Shown here: positions 35,043 to 44,818 of the stretch, piece by piece
Numbering within the stretch: the stretch's first letter is position 1
Layout: each line of letters starts with the position of its first letter
Source of the DNA: Polyangiaceae bacterium
GTDB lineage: Bacteria > Myxococcota_A > Polyangia > Polyangiales > Polyangiaceae
DNA: 64,000 nt
Assembly: GCA_019637295.1 (NCBI GenBank)
Contig: JAHBVX010000006.1
Span: forward strand, 124,001 to 188,000
Direction of reading: 5' to 3'
Program-made: the position numbers and the translations under genes
The notes under the pieces: model-generated
What the model saw: only the letters and a program-made list of their open reading frames with translations
The model's database searches: none
Told to the model about the DNA's origin: nothing

Positions 35043-36746
35043 TCAGCTGTCGCCCTCGGTGTCCGTCGTCGATTCCTCAAGCAGCCTCGAGTCCATCTTG
35101 ACCTGGTCCTTGGCGGCCTTGCGCAGCGCTTCCACGTAGCGCGCCACGGCGTCACGGCCCTTGTCGTCTTGGAGCGTGCGCAGGATCTCGTGACGGTCCT
35201 TCTCAAAATCTTCGCGCTTCGCCAGCGTCTTCTCCTTGAGCTGCAGCACGACGAGACCCTTGTTGGTAGCAACTGGCTTGCTGAGCACCGCGTCGGGCTC
35301 CAACGCAAAAAGCTCCGCGGCCGGGTGCTCACCGGGGCGCGCGTCGAGCGACGGGCCGACGATGCGGTTGAAGGACGAAGAGATCTCGACGCGAGGCTTG
35401 CTCGCGTGCGCCATCGCCGGCGGCTCCTCGCCACTCTTCGCGGGGCGCAGGGCGGGCACGCGGTCTGCCGCCCGAAGCGCGTAGCGCGCGCCGAGCTCAC
35501 GGGCGACGTCCTCCAGCTTCTCGCCCTTCTGGGCGCGCTCGACGCTCTCGTTGGCGAACTCCCGCAACGACAGGTCCGCCTGCAGCGGCACGCTCAGCCG
35601 GCGCGCCACCAGCCGCTTGCCGTAGGCTTCGAGGTCCTTGGCCGCGAGCTTACCGTGCAGCAAGAGCACGTGGAATCCGCGGGGTGTCTCCAGGACCGGC
35701 GAGATCTCGCCAACCTTCATGGTGGCGGCGACCTTCACCAGATCGTCCGCGCCAACGCCGTAGCTCTCGGCCAAGCAGCCGATTTCGCCGCCCCAAGGGG
35801 CAGTGGCGGCCTCGCTCACCTGACGGGCGATCAGGGCGAAGGGCTCCTTCGCCTTCAACCGCTTGTGGGCCTCGTCGATCCGACTGCGGATGTCGACCTT
35901 CGCCTCGTCGCTCACGTCGGGACCCGCTGCGACGAACACCTCGCTCACGAGCGAACAGCCCGCCACCACCCGCGCGCTCTCCGCCTTCCAGGCCTCGTCG
36001 ATCTGCTGGCTGTTGTCCTTGGCCCAAGCGTCCACCGCGGCGTCCGAGGAGTCGACGCCGAAGCGCTGAAACCAGTCCTGGTCCAGCCGCAGCACCCGCG
36101 CCACCGCCGAGGACTTCTCGCGCTCCCACTGCGCAAAGGCCTCCTCGACGCTCACGCGGACGCGGCTCCTGACCAGCTCGCGCATGCGATGCGCGACCAG
36201 CTCCCGCCGCTGCATCTCCTTGAACTCTTTGGGCGAGCGGTTGGTCGTGTTCTTGACGATCCGCTCGTAGATCTTGTAGTCGAACGCGCCACTCTGCACG
36301 CTCTTGACCGGCAGGGGGCGCACGCCATCCGCCGACAGACCGAGGTTGTAGGACAAGAAAGACGCTTGCGCCGCGGGCAGCGAGACTCGTGCGCGACCGG
36401 ACGCCAGCTCCTCGTCGATCTCTTGCTCGCTGATGGAAATCCCCAGGCGCTTGGCCTCCGAGAGCAGCAGCTCGCGCTCGACGAGGCCCTCGAGCACCTG
36501 GCGGCGCAGCCCCATCTCGCGCACCCGCTTGGGCTGCAGCCCGCGGGGAACGATCAGGCCGTAGGCCGCGAAGTACTCTTTGCGGTCGATGCATCGACCG
36601 TGAAGTTCGACGGCACACTCCCGGGAGAGCCCGGCACCAGGCCCACGACCCGTGCGGAACTCCAGCACGAACACGACGATGATGGCGAAGACGATGGCGC
36701 CGACGACGATTTGCCCGGCACCACCGCGTCGAAATGCGCTCAGCAT
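35043..36746 (-). CDS. PpiD/SurA-like periplasmic peptidyl-prolyl isomerase
   Basis: 567 aa from the ATG at 36746 (MLSAFRRGGAGQIVVGAIVFAIIVVFVLEF): a TM anchor at ~residues 12-30. SurA/PpiD-type chaperone helices follow (LRRQVLEGLVERELLLSEAKRLGIS). A parvulin-type rotamase is near residues 260-370 (AKEPFALIARQVSEAATAPWGGEIGCLAE). The large size and membrane tether match PpiD, which helps outer-membrane protein folding at the Sec exit. Two tandem SurA/PpiD-like halves may be present. It precedes an M16 peptidase on the same strand, 45 bases away. Confidence 0.82.
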   Translation of the reverse strand: MLSAFRRGGAGQIVVGAIVFAIIVVFVLEFRTGRGPGAGLSRECAVELHGRCIDRKEYFAAYGLIVPRGLQPKRVREMGLRRQVLEGLVERELLLSEAKRLGISISEQEIDEELASGRARVSLPAAQASFLSYNLGLSADGVRPLPVKSVQSGAFDYKIYERIVKNTTNRSPKEFKEMQRRELVAHRMRELVRSRVRVSVEEAFAQWEREKSSAVARVLRLDQDWFQRFGVDSSDAAVDAWAKDNSQQIDEAWKAESARVVAGCSLVSEVFVAAGPDVSDEAKVDIRSRIDEAHKRLKAKEPFALIARQVSEAATAPWGGEIGCLAESYGVGADDLVKVAATMKVGEISPVLETPRGFHVLLLHGKLAAKDLEAYGKRLVARRLSVPLQADLSLREFANESVERAQKGEKLEDVARELGARYALRAADRVPALRPAKSGEEPPAMAHASKPRVEISSSFNRIVGPSLDARPGEHPAAELFALEPDAVLSKPVATNKGLVVLQLKEKTLAKREDFEKDRHEILRTLQDDKGRDAVARYVEALRKAAKDQVKMDSRLLEESTTDTEGDS

Positions 36747-36837
36747 GACAACCTTGACTGACGTGGCGGGCCGAATCGGACCGGCCCAGAAGGGGCGGCC
36801 ACATAGCACGGCGCACGGGTCGTAACAATCCGCAGGC

Positions 36838-37269
36838 TCAGCGCACGGCGACCTTCGGGTAGCGCAGGGCTTCGGTCAGCACGCCCTGCAACTCTGCCTG
36901 CGAAACGCTGCGAGAAAGCGTCACTTCGTGCCATGTGTCGATGGTCCGCTTCGGATCTCCAGGGTCTTTCACCGGGGTCTCGTGCACGGCCTCCTCGACG
37001 TACCCGGCGCCGCGGGCATCGTCCGCCGCGGCCCGCGCCCGGACGACCAGCTGTGCCGCTGATTCCCCTGGAAACTCCGTGGTTTGAGCGCGGAACACCG
37101 TCCTGATCACGAACTCCTCGCCCGAGGACTCCACGCTCACGCCGCTGTCCATGATGAGGTTGTCGCGCACGCGATCCGCCAGCACCACCCGTGGACCGAG
37201 CGTGCGATAGACCTCGAATCCCAGCTCGAAGAGGCGCTTCTTGAGGTCGGAGGGGGACAGCTCGGGCAT
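36838..37269 (-). CDS. Conserved small protein, function unknown
   Basis: 143 aa from the ATG at 37269 (MPELSPSDLKKRLFELGFEVYR). Soluble, alpha/beta, with no signal or TM. Regular hydrophobic pattern (YRTLGPRVVLADRVRDNLIMDSGVSV, FVIRTVFRAQT) suggests a single folded domain. Ends 91 bases before the PpiD-like start. No family recognised. It is divergent from the PilZ gene at 37457. Confidence 0.68.
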   Translation of the reverse strand: MPELSPSDLKKRLFELGFEVYRTLGPRVVLADRVRDNLIMDSGVSVESSGEEFVIRTVFRAQTTEFPGESAAQLVVRARAAADDARGAGYVEEAVHETPVKDPGDPKRTIDTWHEVTLSRSVSQAELQGVLTEALRYPKVAVR

Positions 37270-37456
37270 TGCGGGGTGCGGCATCCGAGGAGGCCGACGC
37301 AAGGTGATAACGGCAGGGCTCTTCGAAAGTGAAGCGATTGGCCCCCGCCGAGACCCGGATCGCAGCGCGCAGGTTTGCAGAGCAGGTGTGGGCCGTCAAG
37401 GCCGGAGACGAACTCGCAGGACGGGGCATTTGTCTTTTGCTATCGTTTCGCGCGCG

Positions 37457-37816
37457 GTGAGTGAGAAGGACGAAGACAAGGCGGAGCCCCAGCGGGTCCA
37501 CGACACTCGCCGGCAGGTGGGCGGCGCGAGGCGCGAAGCGTCCGAGCGAGTGCTCCTGCGCGCTCCGGGATTCGAAGCTACGGGCTGGACCCTGAACCTG
37601 AGCCGAGGCGGCGTTCGGATCGTCGTGGAGGACGCGATCGAGCAGGGCGCGGAGTACGACGTCCTGTTCGGCGACGAGGAGGCCCCCTCGCGACGTGGTC
37701 GCGTGGTCTGGCTGCAGCAGGAGGCCGACGGACAGATCGCCGGACTGCAGTTCCTGCTCGCGGACGGAACGCCCATGGGTGGGACGCCCCCGCCCGAGCG
37801 CCCGCCCGAGGGTTGA
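37457..37816 (+). CDS. PilZ-domain protein
   Basis: 119 aa from a GTG at 37457. The N-terminal DTRRQVGGARREASERVLLR segment can supply the RxxxR arginines, and NLSRGGVRI (around residue 51) is the N/DxSxxG motif, so c-di-GMP binding is plausible. The C-terminus is proline-rich. Stops 6 bases before the helicase gene, which suggests co-transcription; whether the PilZ protein regulates the helicase is only a guess. Confidence 0.78.
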   Translation: MSEKDEDKAEPQRVHDTRRQVGGARREASERVLLRAPGFEATGWTLNLSRGGVRIVVEDAIEQGAEYDVLFGDEEAPSRRGRVVWLQQEADGQIAGLQFLLADGTPMGGTPPPERPPEG

Positions 37817-37822
37817 GTCGCC

Positions 37823-39817
37823 GTGTCGGAGCCCTGCGAGCGCGGCAGTGCGGCTCGACGACTGTTGGCCGAAGATGGCCCCCTGGCGCGCCACTTCGAG
37901 GGCTACGAGGCGCGCCCCGGACAGCTCGAGCTGACCTCCGCCGTCGAGCGGGCGCTGGCCGAGGACGGTATCCTTTTGTGCGAGGCGGGAACGGGTACCG
38001 GCAAGACGCTCGCGTACCTGGTCCCGGCCTTGCTCTCGGGACGCAAGGTGGTCGTCTCCACCGCGACCCGCGCGCTGCAGGAGCAGATCGCGACCCGAGA
38101 CATCCCGCTGATCCGGCGCGCGCTGGGGCTACCCGCAGAGGTGGCGGTGATGAAGGGCCTGGGCAACTACCTCTGTCTTCGCCGCTTCGGTGAGGCGCGT
38201 CAGTCGCTGGAGGCCACCGCGCCTGGCCGACGGCGTTCACTCGAGTTGGTGGAGCGCTGGCGCCGGGGCACCGAGACCGGAGATGTGGCAGAGCTCGACG
38301 CGCTGTCGGAGGACGATCCGATCTGGCGCGAGGTTACGTCATCGAGCGAGACCCGCGTCGGCGGAGGCTGCAGCTACTTTCGTGATTGCTTCGTGACGCG
38401 CATGAAGCTCGAGGCGGAGGCCGCCCGGGTCGTGGTCGTCAATCACCACTTGTTCTTCGCCGACTTGGCGCTCCGGGGCGCCCACCCAGGTCGTGTGCTC
38501 CCCAACTATGACGCCGTGATCTTCGACGAAGCTCACCAGCTCGAGTCAATCGCCACGGACTTCTTCGGCTCGCGCGTCAGCACGCGGAGCCTACACGCGC
38601 TGGCGCGCGACGCCGAGCGGGCGTTGTTGCTCGGCGCGCGCGCGGGCGCCGGTGCCGTCGCGCTGCGCGCGAGGGGAGCAACCGACGACTACTTCCGGGA
38701 GCTCAGGCGCGCCGCAGGGGCTTCGAGCGAGGGGCGTGTGCTCCTGGACCGCGAGGTGTTCGCCGGCGGCGTCGCGGACCGCTGGCATCGGCTCGACGAG
38801 ACGCTCGAAGAGATCGAGTCTTCGGCGCGCGGCGACTCGGCGAATGCGCCGGCAGCGAGCAGGGCGGGCGCCGACGATGCCTTGGAGGTAGTCGCCAGGC
38901 GCGCGGCCCAAGCCCGGGAGAGCCTGCGCGTCATCACTGCCGGGGAGCCAGGCTTCGTCACTTTCCTGGAGTCATCCGCGCGCAGCGTGGCGGTGGTCTG
39001 TAGCCCCGTGGATCTCGCGCCCATGCTCCGAGTCCGCGTGTTCGAGTCCGTCCCGTGCGTGGTGCTGACGAGCGCGACCCTGTCCACCTCGGACGCGCAG
39101 GACCAGGGCTTCCGCTACGTTCGGCGCAGGCTCGGCCTCGACGAGCGCTTCGCCGTCAGCGAGCTCACCGTCCCTTCCCCCTTCGATCTGCAGCGACAGG
39201 CGTTGCTGTACACGCCGCGGGATCTGCCGTCCCCGCGCGACGCGCAGTTCGTCGACGCGGCGGCCGCTCGCAGCGCGGAGTTGGTCGAGATCGTCGATGG
39301 CGGCGCGTTCGTGCTCACCACCTCTCTGCGGTCGATGCACGACCTGGCCACACGACTTCGCGACCTATTGCCCACGCGGGAGGTGCTGCTCCAGGGCGAC
39401 ATGCCCAAGACCGCGCTGCTCGAGCGCTTTCGCGCCAGCGGTCACGCGGTCCTCGTCGCCACCCTCGGGTTCTGGGAAGGTGTGGACGTGCCCGGTCGCG
39501 CGCTCAGGCTCGTGATCTTGGAGAAGGTCCCGTTCTCGGTGCCTACGGATCCCGTGTTGCGTGCTCGCGCCGTGGCGCTGGAGTCCGAGGGCGGCAACCC
39601 GTTCATGGACCTCGTGGTTCCGCAGGCCGCCATCACCCTCAAGCAAGGTTTCGGACGGCTGATCCGCAGCACCGCCGACACCGGGATCGTCGCGCTGCTC
39701 GACGAGCGCGTTCACCGCCACGGCTACGGCAAGAAGCTCTTGCGAGCTCTGCCACCGGTCGCTCGAACCGACTCGCTCGACGAGGTTCGGCGCTTCGCCG
39801 CGTCGCTGGCGCCGTAG
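37823..39817 (+). CDS. DinG/XPD-like ATP-dependent helicase
   Basis: 664 aa from a GTG at 37823. Walker A EAGTGTGKT (54-62), DEAH (236-239), and C-terminal motifs GFWEGVDVPG and KQGFGRLIRSTADTG are intact. The XPD/DinG Fe-S cluster normally uses four cysteines. Here C119, C184 and C190 are clear, but the position that is usually Cys in the (C)LGxxC pattern reads R179. Family role: 5'-3' unwinding of R-loops, D-loops or damaged DNA. Convergent with the receiver-histone gene 6 bases away. Confidence 0.88.
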   Translation: MSEPCERGSAARRLLAEDGPLARHFEGYEARPGQLELTSAVERALAEDGILLCEAGTGTGKTLAYLVPALLSGRKVVVSTATRALQEQIATRDIPLIRRALGLPAEVAVMKGLGNYLCLRRFGEARQSLEATAPGRRRSLELVERWRRGTETGDVAELDALSEDDPIWREVTSSSETRVGGGCSYFRDCFVTRMKLEAEAARVVVVNHHLFFADLALRGAHPGRVLPNYDAVIFDEAHQLESIATDFFGSRVSTRSLHALARDAERALLLGARAGAGAVALRARGATDDYFRELRRAAGASSEGRVLLDREVFAGGVADRWHRLDETLEEIESSARGDSANAPAASRAGADDALEVVARRAAQARESLRVITAGEPGFVTFLESSARSVAVVCSPVDLAPMLRVRVFESVPCVVLTSATLSTSDAQDQGFRYVRRRLGLDERFAVSELTVPSPFDLQRQALLYTPRDLPSPRDAQFVDAAAARSAELVEIVDGGAFVLTTSLRSMHDLATRLRDLLPTREVLLQGDMPKTALLERFRASGHAVLVATLGFWEGVDVPGRALRLVILEKVPFSVPTDPVLRARAVALESEGGNPFMDLVVPQAAITLKQGFGRLIRSTADTGIVALLDERVHRHGYGKKLLRALPPVARTDSLDEVRRFAASLAP

Positions 39818-39823
39818 GCGCCG

Positions 39824-40591
39824 CTACCGGCGACGGGCCTGCTTCTTGGCTCGCTTCTTGGCGGGCTTGGCGGGCTTGGCGGGCGCCTTCTTCTTGGCGG
39901 GCGCCTTCTTCTTGGCGGGCGCCTTCTTCTTGGCGGGCGCCTTCTTCTTGGCGGGCTTGGCGGGCGCCTTCTTCTTGGCGGGCGCCTTCTTCTTGGCGGG
40001 CGCCTTCTTCTTGGCGGGCGCCTTCTTCTTGGCGGGCGCCTTCTTCTTGGCGGGCGCCTTCTTCTTGGCGGGCGCCTTCTTCTTGGCGGGCTTCGGCTCG
40101 ATCGGCACCGCGGCCTTGGCCTTCGTCGTGGCGAGCGCTTCCCTCTTCGCGGGTGCCGCCTTCACCGGCACGGGCGGGGCGCTCGTCACGACGGGCTCCG
40201 CTGGACGCCGGCGGGCGAGAGCTTCCTGGACGCGACGATCGAGCATCGCGAACTCGAAGGGCTTGTCGAGGTACGTGTCCGCGCCGTGCAGCGGAGAGGT
40301 CAGCTCGTTCAAGTTCTCGCCAATGCCCGTCAGCATGACCACGCCCGTGTGCGACAAAGAGACGGCTTCGCGGATCTTGCGGCAGACCTCCCATCCGCTC
40401 ATGCCCGGCATCATGACGTCGAGCACGACGCAGTCCGGAAGGTGCTCGTGGGCCATGGCCCACGCCTCATCGCCGTCGGATGCTTCGATGACGCGATAGC
40501 CGCGTGTGCGCAGGTGACCTGCGACCAGGGCTCGTGTACTAGGTTCGTCGTCGGCGACGAGGACGACAGTCTTGGCAAGGCTCTTGGTCAT
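39824..40591 (-). CDS. Receiver-domain protein with histone H1-like AKKKAP repeat tail
   Basis: 255 aa. Residues ~1-122 are a CheY-like receiver with D14/D15, phospho-acceptor D58 (LDVMMPGMSG), T88 and K110, so phosphorylation by a histidine kinase is likely. After a short Pro/Val linker, residues ~165-255 are almost only Lys, Ala and Pro. They include eleven AKKKAP hexapeptides in two blocks of seven and four, separated by AKP, and end AKKRAKKQARRR. This is a histone H1/AlgP-type DNA-compacting tail. The likely result is phosphorylation-controlled, non-specific DNA binding or chromosome condensation. No partner kinase is adjacent. Confidence 0.9.
   Translation of the reverse strand: MTKSLAKTVVLVADDEPSTRALVAGHLRTRGYRVIEASDGDEAWAMAHEHLPDCVVLDVMMPGMSGWEVCRKIREAVSLSHTGVVMLTGIGENLNELTSPLHGADTYLDKPFEFAMLDRRVQEALARRRPAEPVVTSAPPVPVKAAPAKREALATTKAKAAVPIEPKPAKKKAPAKKKAPAKKKAPAKKKAPAKKKAPAKKKAPAKKKAPAKPAKKKAPAKKKAPAKKKAPAKKKAPAKPAKPAKKRAKKQARRR
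39882..40088. repeat. In-frame 18-bp minisatellite encoding AKKKAP
   Basis: On the + strand the unit reads GGCGCCTTCTTCTTGGCG. Four copies, a 9-base spacer and seven copies follow one another with no base change that I can see. Because the unit is a multiple of three, copy-number changes would lengthen or shorten the basic tail of the receiver protein without a frameshift. Confidence 0.9.
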
Positions 40592-40894
40592 GGCGTTCCC
40601 TGGGCATTCGAGTCTTTCGCCTTGGAGGGGTCAAGGTGGTCCCGCCCCTCGACCCGCCCTGCCCGAGGTCGGGCCGGCGGCCGGCCGGGCGCGTCCTGGC
40701 ACTCGCCCGGCCGAAGGCGCGCAACGGACCGAGAGATGTGGGGAAGTTTCCGACACTTGGCGCGGTAGTGGCCTCGTGGAATCCGTCCCGCACGGACGCC
40801 CTGGTCGCGCTACGATCCCCAAGCCTCGCGCCCAAACCGAAAGCGAACGGAACTTTCCGGCGTTACAAACGTCAACCGACACTAGATCCCGACC
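40592..40894. promoter_or_regulatory. Divergent 303-base region upstream of the MoxR-VWA operon
   Basis: No convincing gene is present. It separates the start of the receiver-histone gene (40591) from that of the coiled-coil gene (40895). It holds a GC-palindromic tract (CCGGCGGCCGGCCGGG, ~40674-40689) and, close to the plus-strand gene, the candidate ECF promoter listed separately. The first ~50 bases carry the leader of the divergent receiver gene. Confidence 0.5.
40849..40875 (+). promoter_or_regulatory. Candidate ECF/RpoE-type promoter of the MoxR-VWA operon
   Basis: GGAACTT (40849-40855) is the classic RpoE-type -35 element; GTCAA (40871-40875) follows after 15 bases as a -10 element. 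The GTG start of the first gene lies 19 bases after the -10 element, so the 5' leader would be very short. If real, the operon answers an extracytoplasmic stress sigma factor. Confidence 0.45.
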
Positions 40895-42835
40895 GTGAGC
40901 CCCCCCCAACGCCAGTCGTCCCTCGAGCGCATCGCACGCGCTGCGCGCTTCACGGAGCTGCGCCTGCGCCTCGACGCGGCCGTGGCCCGCTTCGTCCTGC
41001 TGCTGTCCGTCCCGCTCGTGTTCGCGGTCGGCGCCCTCACCTACGTCAAGGTCGCTCGCCCGGGCTGGGAGGCAGAGGGCCGGCTGCTCGCGATCGCGGC
41101 CGCCCTGTTGTTGCTGCCCGTAGTCGCGGCAGCCGTCGCGTTCCTCCGCCGCCGACCGCCCCACCTCGGCGCCATCACGCTCGACCGCCACCACCAGTTG
41201 GCCGATCGGCTCGCCAGCGCGCTGCAGTTCCGCGAGCTGCCCGCATCCGACCGCACCCCCCTGATGGACGCCGCCATCGAGGACGCCCTCGACCGCGCCC
41301 GCAAGCTCGAACCGCGCCGCGCCGCTCCCCTGCACTTGCCGCGTGAAGTTCCGCTGGTGGTTTTGCTCGTCGCGGCGCTCGCCGGGCTCTCGCTGCTGGA
41401 GGTGCGAACCGTCCGCGAGCTGCCGCCCGAGCGCCTGTTTCAGCCCATGGTCATGACGGGGGACGACCTGGACTTGTTCCGCGACGTGGTCAAGGACTTG
41501 GACGAGAAGAGCCAAGACCCGGAAGTGCAGGCCGCGGTCCGTCGCTTCAACCAGTTGATCGAGGACATCGCAGCACAGCGCCTGGATCGCACCGAAGTGT
41601 TCAAGCGACTCGAGGCGCTCGAACGCGAGCTGCAGAAGAGCGCCGAGGCCGACAAGGACGCCCTGAACGAAGGGCTCAAGAACCTGGCGAAGGAGCTGGA
41701 GAAGAGCGACCTGACCAAGCCCATCGCCCAGGCGATGCAGCAGCAGAACCTGCCGGATGCCGAGAAGGCCATGCGAGAGCTGGCCGAGAAGCTCAAGAGC
41801 AAGAAGGACAAGCCGAGCGCGCAGCAGCTCGAGAAGCTACGCGAAGCCCTGAAGAAGGCGAGTGAGCAGACCAGCGAGCGCCTGAAGCGCATCGAAGAGC
41901 AGCGCAAGAAGCTGGAAGAAGAGAAGAAGCGGCTACTCGAGAAGAAGCGGGAGCAGGATGGTGGCCTGAACCAGAATGACAAGCGGCTACTCGACAAGAA
42001 GGAACGCCAGCTCGAGCGCTTGGATCGGGAGAAGGACCAAGCGCAGCGAGCACAGCGTCAGCTGTCTCGGTTGGATCGCGAACTGGCCCAAGCCGCCGAG
42101 GACCTGCTCAAGGAGCTCGGGATGTCCGCCAAGGATCTCGAGAACGCGGCCGAAGATCTCAACCGCATGGCGCAGGAAGAGATGACCGAGCAAGAGAAGG
42201 AAGAGCTACGCCGCCGGCTGCAGGAGATGCGCGAACTTCTCCGCCAGCAAGGCAAGGGTGGCAAGGAACGGATGCAGCGGCTCATGCGCTTCGGTCAGCG
42301 CGCGCGCGGCAAGCAAGGACAAGGGCAGGAGGGCCAAGAGGGGCAGGACGGCCAGCGCGGTCAGGGCAAGGGTCAGAAGCCAGGCAGCGGGCAAGGGGAC
42401 GACATGCTGGTGATGGGCCCGGGGCAGGGAGGCAAGACCATGCCCATGCCGGGCAGCGGCAAGGGCCAGGGCGGCGGCGAGATGCCGGGCAGCGGCCAGG
42501 GACAGGGCAGCGGCGACAAACCCGGCGGCCAGGGCGCCGGCCAGGGCGGAGAGCAGTGGGGAACGGGCCACGACGGCAACCTGCGAGGGGAAGAGAGCAG
42601 CCTCAAGGGTCAGACCAAGAGCGTGACAGCCGCCGCAGCCGATACCGGCGAGGGTGGCGCGTCGAGCCAGGTCATCTACGGGGCAGCCGAGCGGGGCTTC
42701 ACGGGCCGGCAGTACAAGCAGGTCTACACGGACTACAAGACGGTGGCCGAGCGGGTCATGAACGAGGAACAAATCCCTCCGGGGTATCGCTTCTACGTGC
42801 AGCGCTACTTTCAGCTCATTCGTCCGCGCGAGTAG
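40895..42835 (+). CDS. Membrane-anchored coiled-coil protein, first gene of the MoxR-VWA operon
   Basis: 646 aa from a GTG at 40895. Residues ~25-75 and ~150-165 hold three hydrophobic segments (VARFVLLLSVPLVFAVGALTY, LLAIAAALLLLPVVAAAVAF, LVVLLVAALAGLSLL). The middle region (~190-465) is a long charged coiled coil. A Gly/Gln-rich low-complexity stretch follows (~470-555), then a conserved-looking C-terminal ~70 residues (ERGFTGRQYKQVYTDYKTVAERVMNEEQIPPGYRFYVQRYFQLIRP). That last part resembles the BatE/DUF4175-associated end of proteins linked to MoxR systems. Probably an envelope scaffold or client-binding arm for the ATPase downstream (32 bases). Confidence 0.8.
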   Translation: MSPPQRQSSLERIARAARFTELRLRLDAAVARFVLLLSVPLVFAVGALTYVKVARPGWEAEGRLLAIAAALLLLPVVAAAVAFLRRRPPHLGAITLDRHHQLADRLASALQFRELPASDRTPLMDAAIEDALDRARKLEPRRAAPLHLPREVPLVVLLVAALAGLSLLEVRTVRELPPERLFQPMVMTGDDLDLFRDVVKDLDEKSQDPEVQAAVRRFNQLIEDIAAQRLDRTEVFKRLEALERELQKSAEADKDALNEGLKNLAKELEKSDLTKPIAQAMQQQNLPDAEKAMRELAEKLKSKKDKPSAQQLEKLREALKKASEQTSERLKRIEEQRKKLEEEKKRLLEKKREQDGGLNQNDKRLLDKKERQLERLDREKDQAQRAQRQLSRLDRELAQAAEDLLKELGMSAKDLENAAEDLNRMAQEEMTEQEKEELRRRLQEMRELLRQQGKGGKERMQRLMRFGQRARGKQGQGQEGQEGQDGQRGQGKGQKPGSGQGDDMLVMGPGQGGKTMPMPGSGKGQGGGEMPGSGQGQGSGDKPGGQGAGQGGEQWGTGHDGNLRGEESSLKGQTKSVTAAAADTGEGGASSQVIYGAAERGFTGRQYKQVYTDYKTVAERVMNEEQIPPGYRFYVQRYFQLIRPRE

Positions 42836-42866
42836 CCTACCGCCCAACCAACCAGCCCGAGGACAC

Positions 42867-43862
<996 letters not shown>

Positions 43863-43867
43863 CCCTC

Positions 43868-44818
43868 ATGGGAGTGCTCGACGTCTTCAAGAAGGCCACG
43901 GCTCCCGTGTCTCGGCGCTTCGGCCTGACACGACCCGAGCGCGCGGAGCTGTTCGACGAGGACTTCCAGAAGAAGCTCGAGACCCTCGCCATCGTCAGTC
44001 GCCGGGTGTTCGCCGGGCGCATGCGCGCAGAGCGTCGCACCAAGAAGAAGGGCAGCGGCATCGAGTTCGCGGATCACCGGGACTATGCACCTGGGGACGA
44101 CTTTCGCTACGTGGACTGGAACGTGTATCAGCGGTTCGGCCGCCTGCTCGTGCGACTGTACGAGGAAGAGGAGGACCTGAGCGTCTACTTCATCGTGGAC
44201 TGCTCGACGAGCATGGGCTTCGGGGACGGCCGCAAGTTCGACCAAGCCCGCAGGCTGTGCGCCGCGCTGGCCTACGTGGCGCTGGCCAACCTGGACCGCG
44301 TGACCATCGTATCTGCGACGGACTCCATCGTGGCGCGCATGCCGACCACCCGGGGCAAAGGACGCATCTTCAAGGTGTTCGACTTCTTGCGCCGCGCCGA
44401 GCCGAGCGGCGTCACGGACCTACAGGACAGTCTCAAGACCTTCGTCGCGCAGCACAAGCGGCGGGGGCTGGCCGTGCTCATCAGCGACTTGTACGACCCT
44501 GCCGGCTTCGAGCAGGGCATCAACGTGCTTCGGTACAACAAGTTCGAGCCCTATGTGCTGCACATCGTCGATCCGCAGGAGGCGAAGCCGGCGCTGCGGG
44601 GAGACGTTCGCATCTACGACTGCGAGACCGGTGATGAACGCGAAGTGACCGTGACGCCCAAGCTGCTCGAACGCATGGAGCGCGCCTGGAACGAGTACTT
44701 GCTCGACGTGGAGCGCTTCTGCACCAGCCGGCAGGTCCCCTACTTCGTCGCGGATGTCGACACGCCCTTCGACGAGCTGGTCCTGTCGGTCTTTCGCCGC
44801 GGAGGGTTCCTGCGCTGA
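43868..44818 (+). CDS. DUF58 protein with VWA-like fold
   Basis: 316 aa, 5 bases after moxR. The DUF58 signature is GIEFADHRDYAPGDDFRYVDWNVYQRF (residues ~64-90). It runs into a VWA-like domain with an intact MIDAS DxSxS at D111, S113 and S115 (VDCSTSMG). DUF58 proteins are the most regular MoxR partner; they are thought to be its substrate or adapter. Its stop overlaps the BatA-like start by one base (TGATG). Confidence 0.93.
   Translation: MGVLDVFKKATAPVSRRFGLTRPERAELFDEDFQKKLETLAIVSRRVFAGRMRAERRTKKKGSGIEFADHRDYAPGDDFRYVDWNVYQRFGRLLVRLYEEEEDLSVYFIVDCSTSMGFGDGRKFDQARRLCAALAYVALANLDRVTIVSATDSIVARMPTTRGKGRIFKVFDFLRRAEPSGVTDLQDSLKTFVAQHKRRGLAVLISDLYDPAGFEQGINVLRYNKFEPYVLHIVDPQEAKPALRGDVRIYDCETGDEREVTVTPKLLERMERAWNEYLLDVERFCTSRQVPYFVADVDTPFDELVLSVFRRGGFLR

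Noticed and set aside
39861-40092. Repeat array resembling CRISPR
   Set aside because: Units are contiguous 18-bp tandem copies without spacers and code for AKKKAP in a receiver protein.
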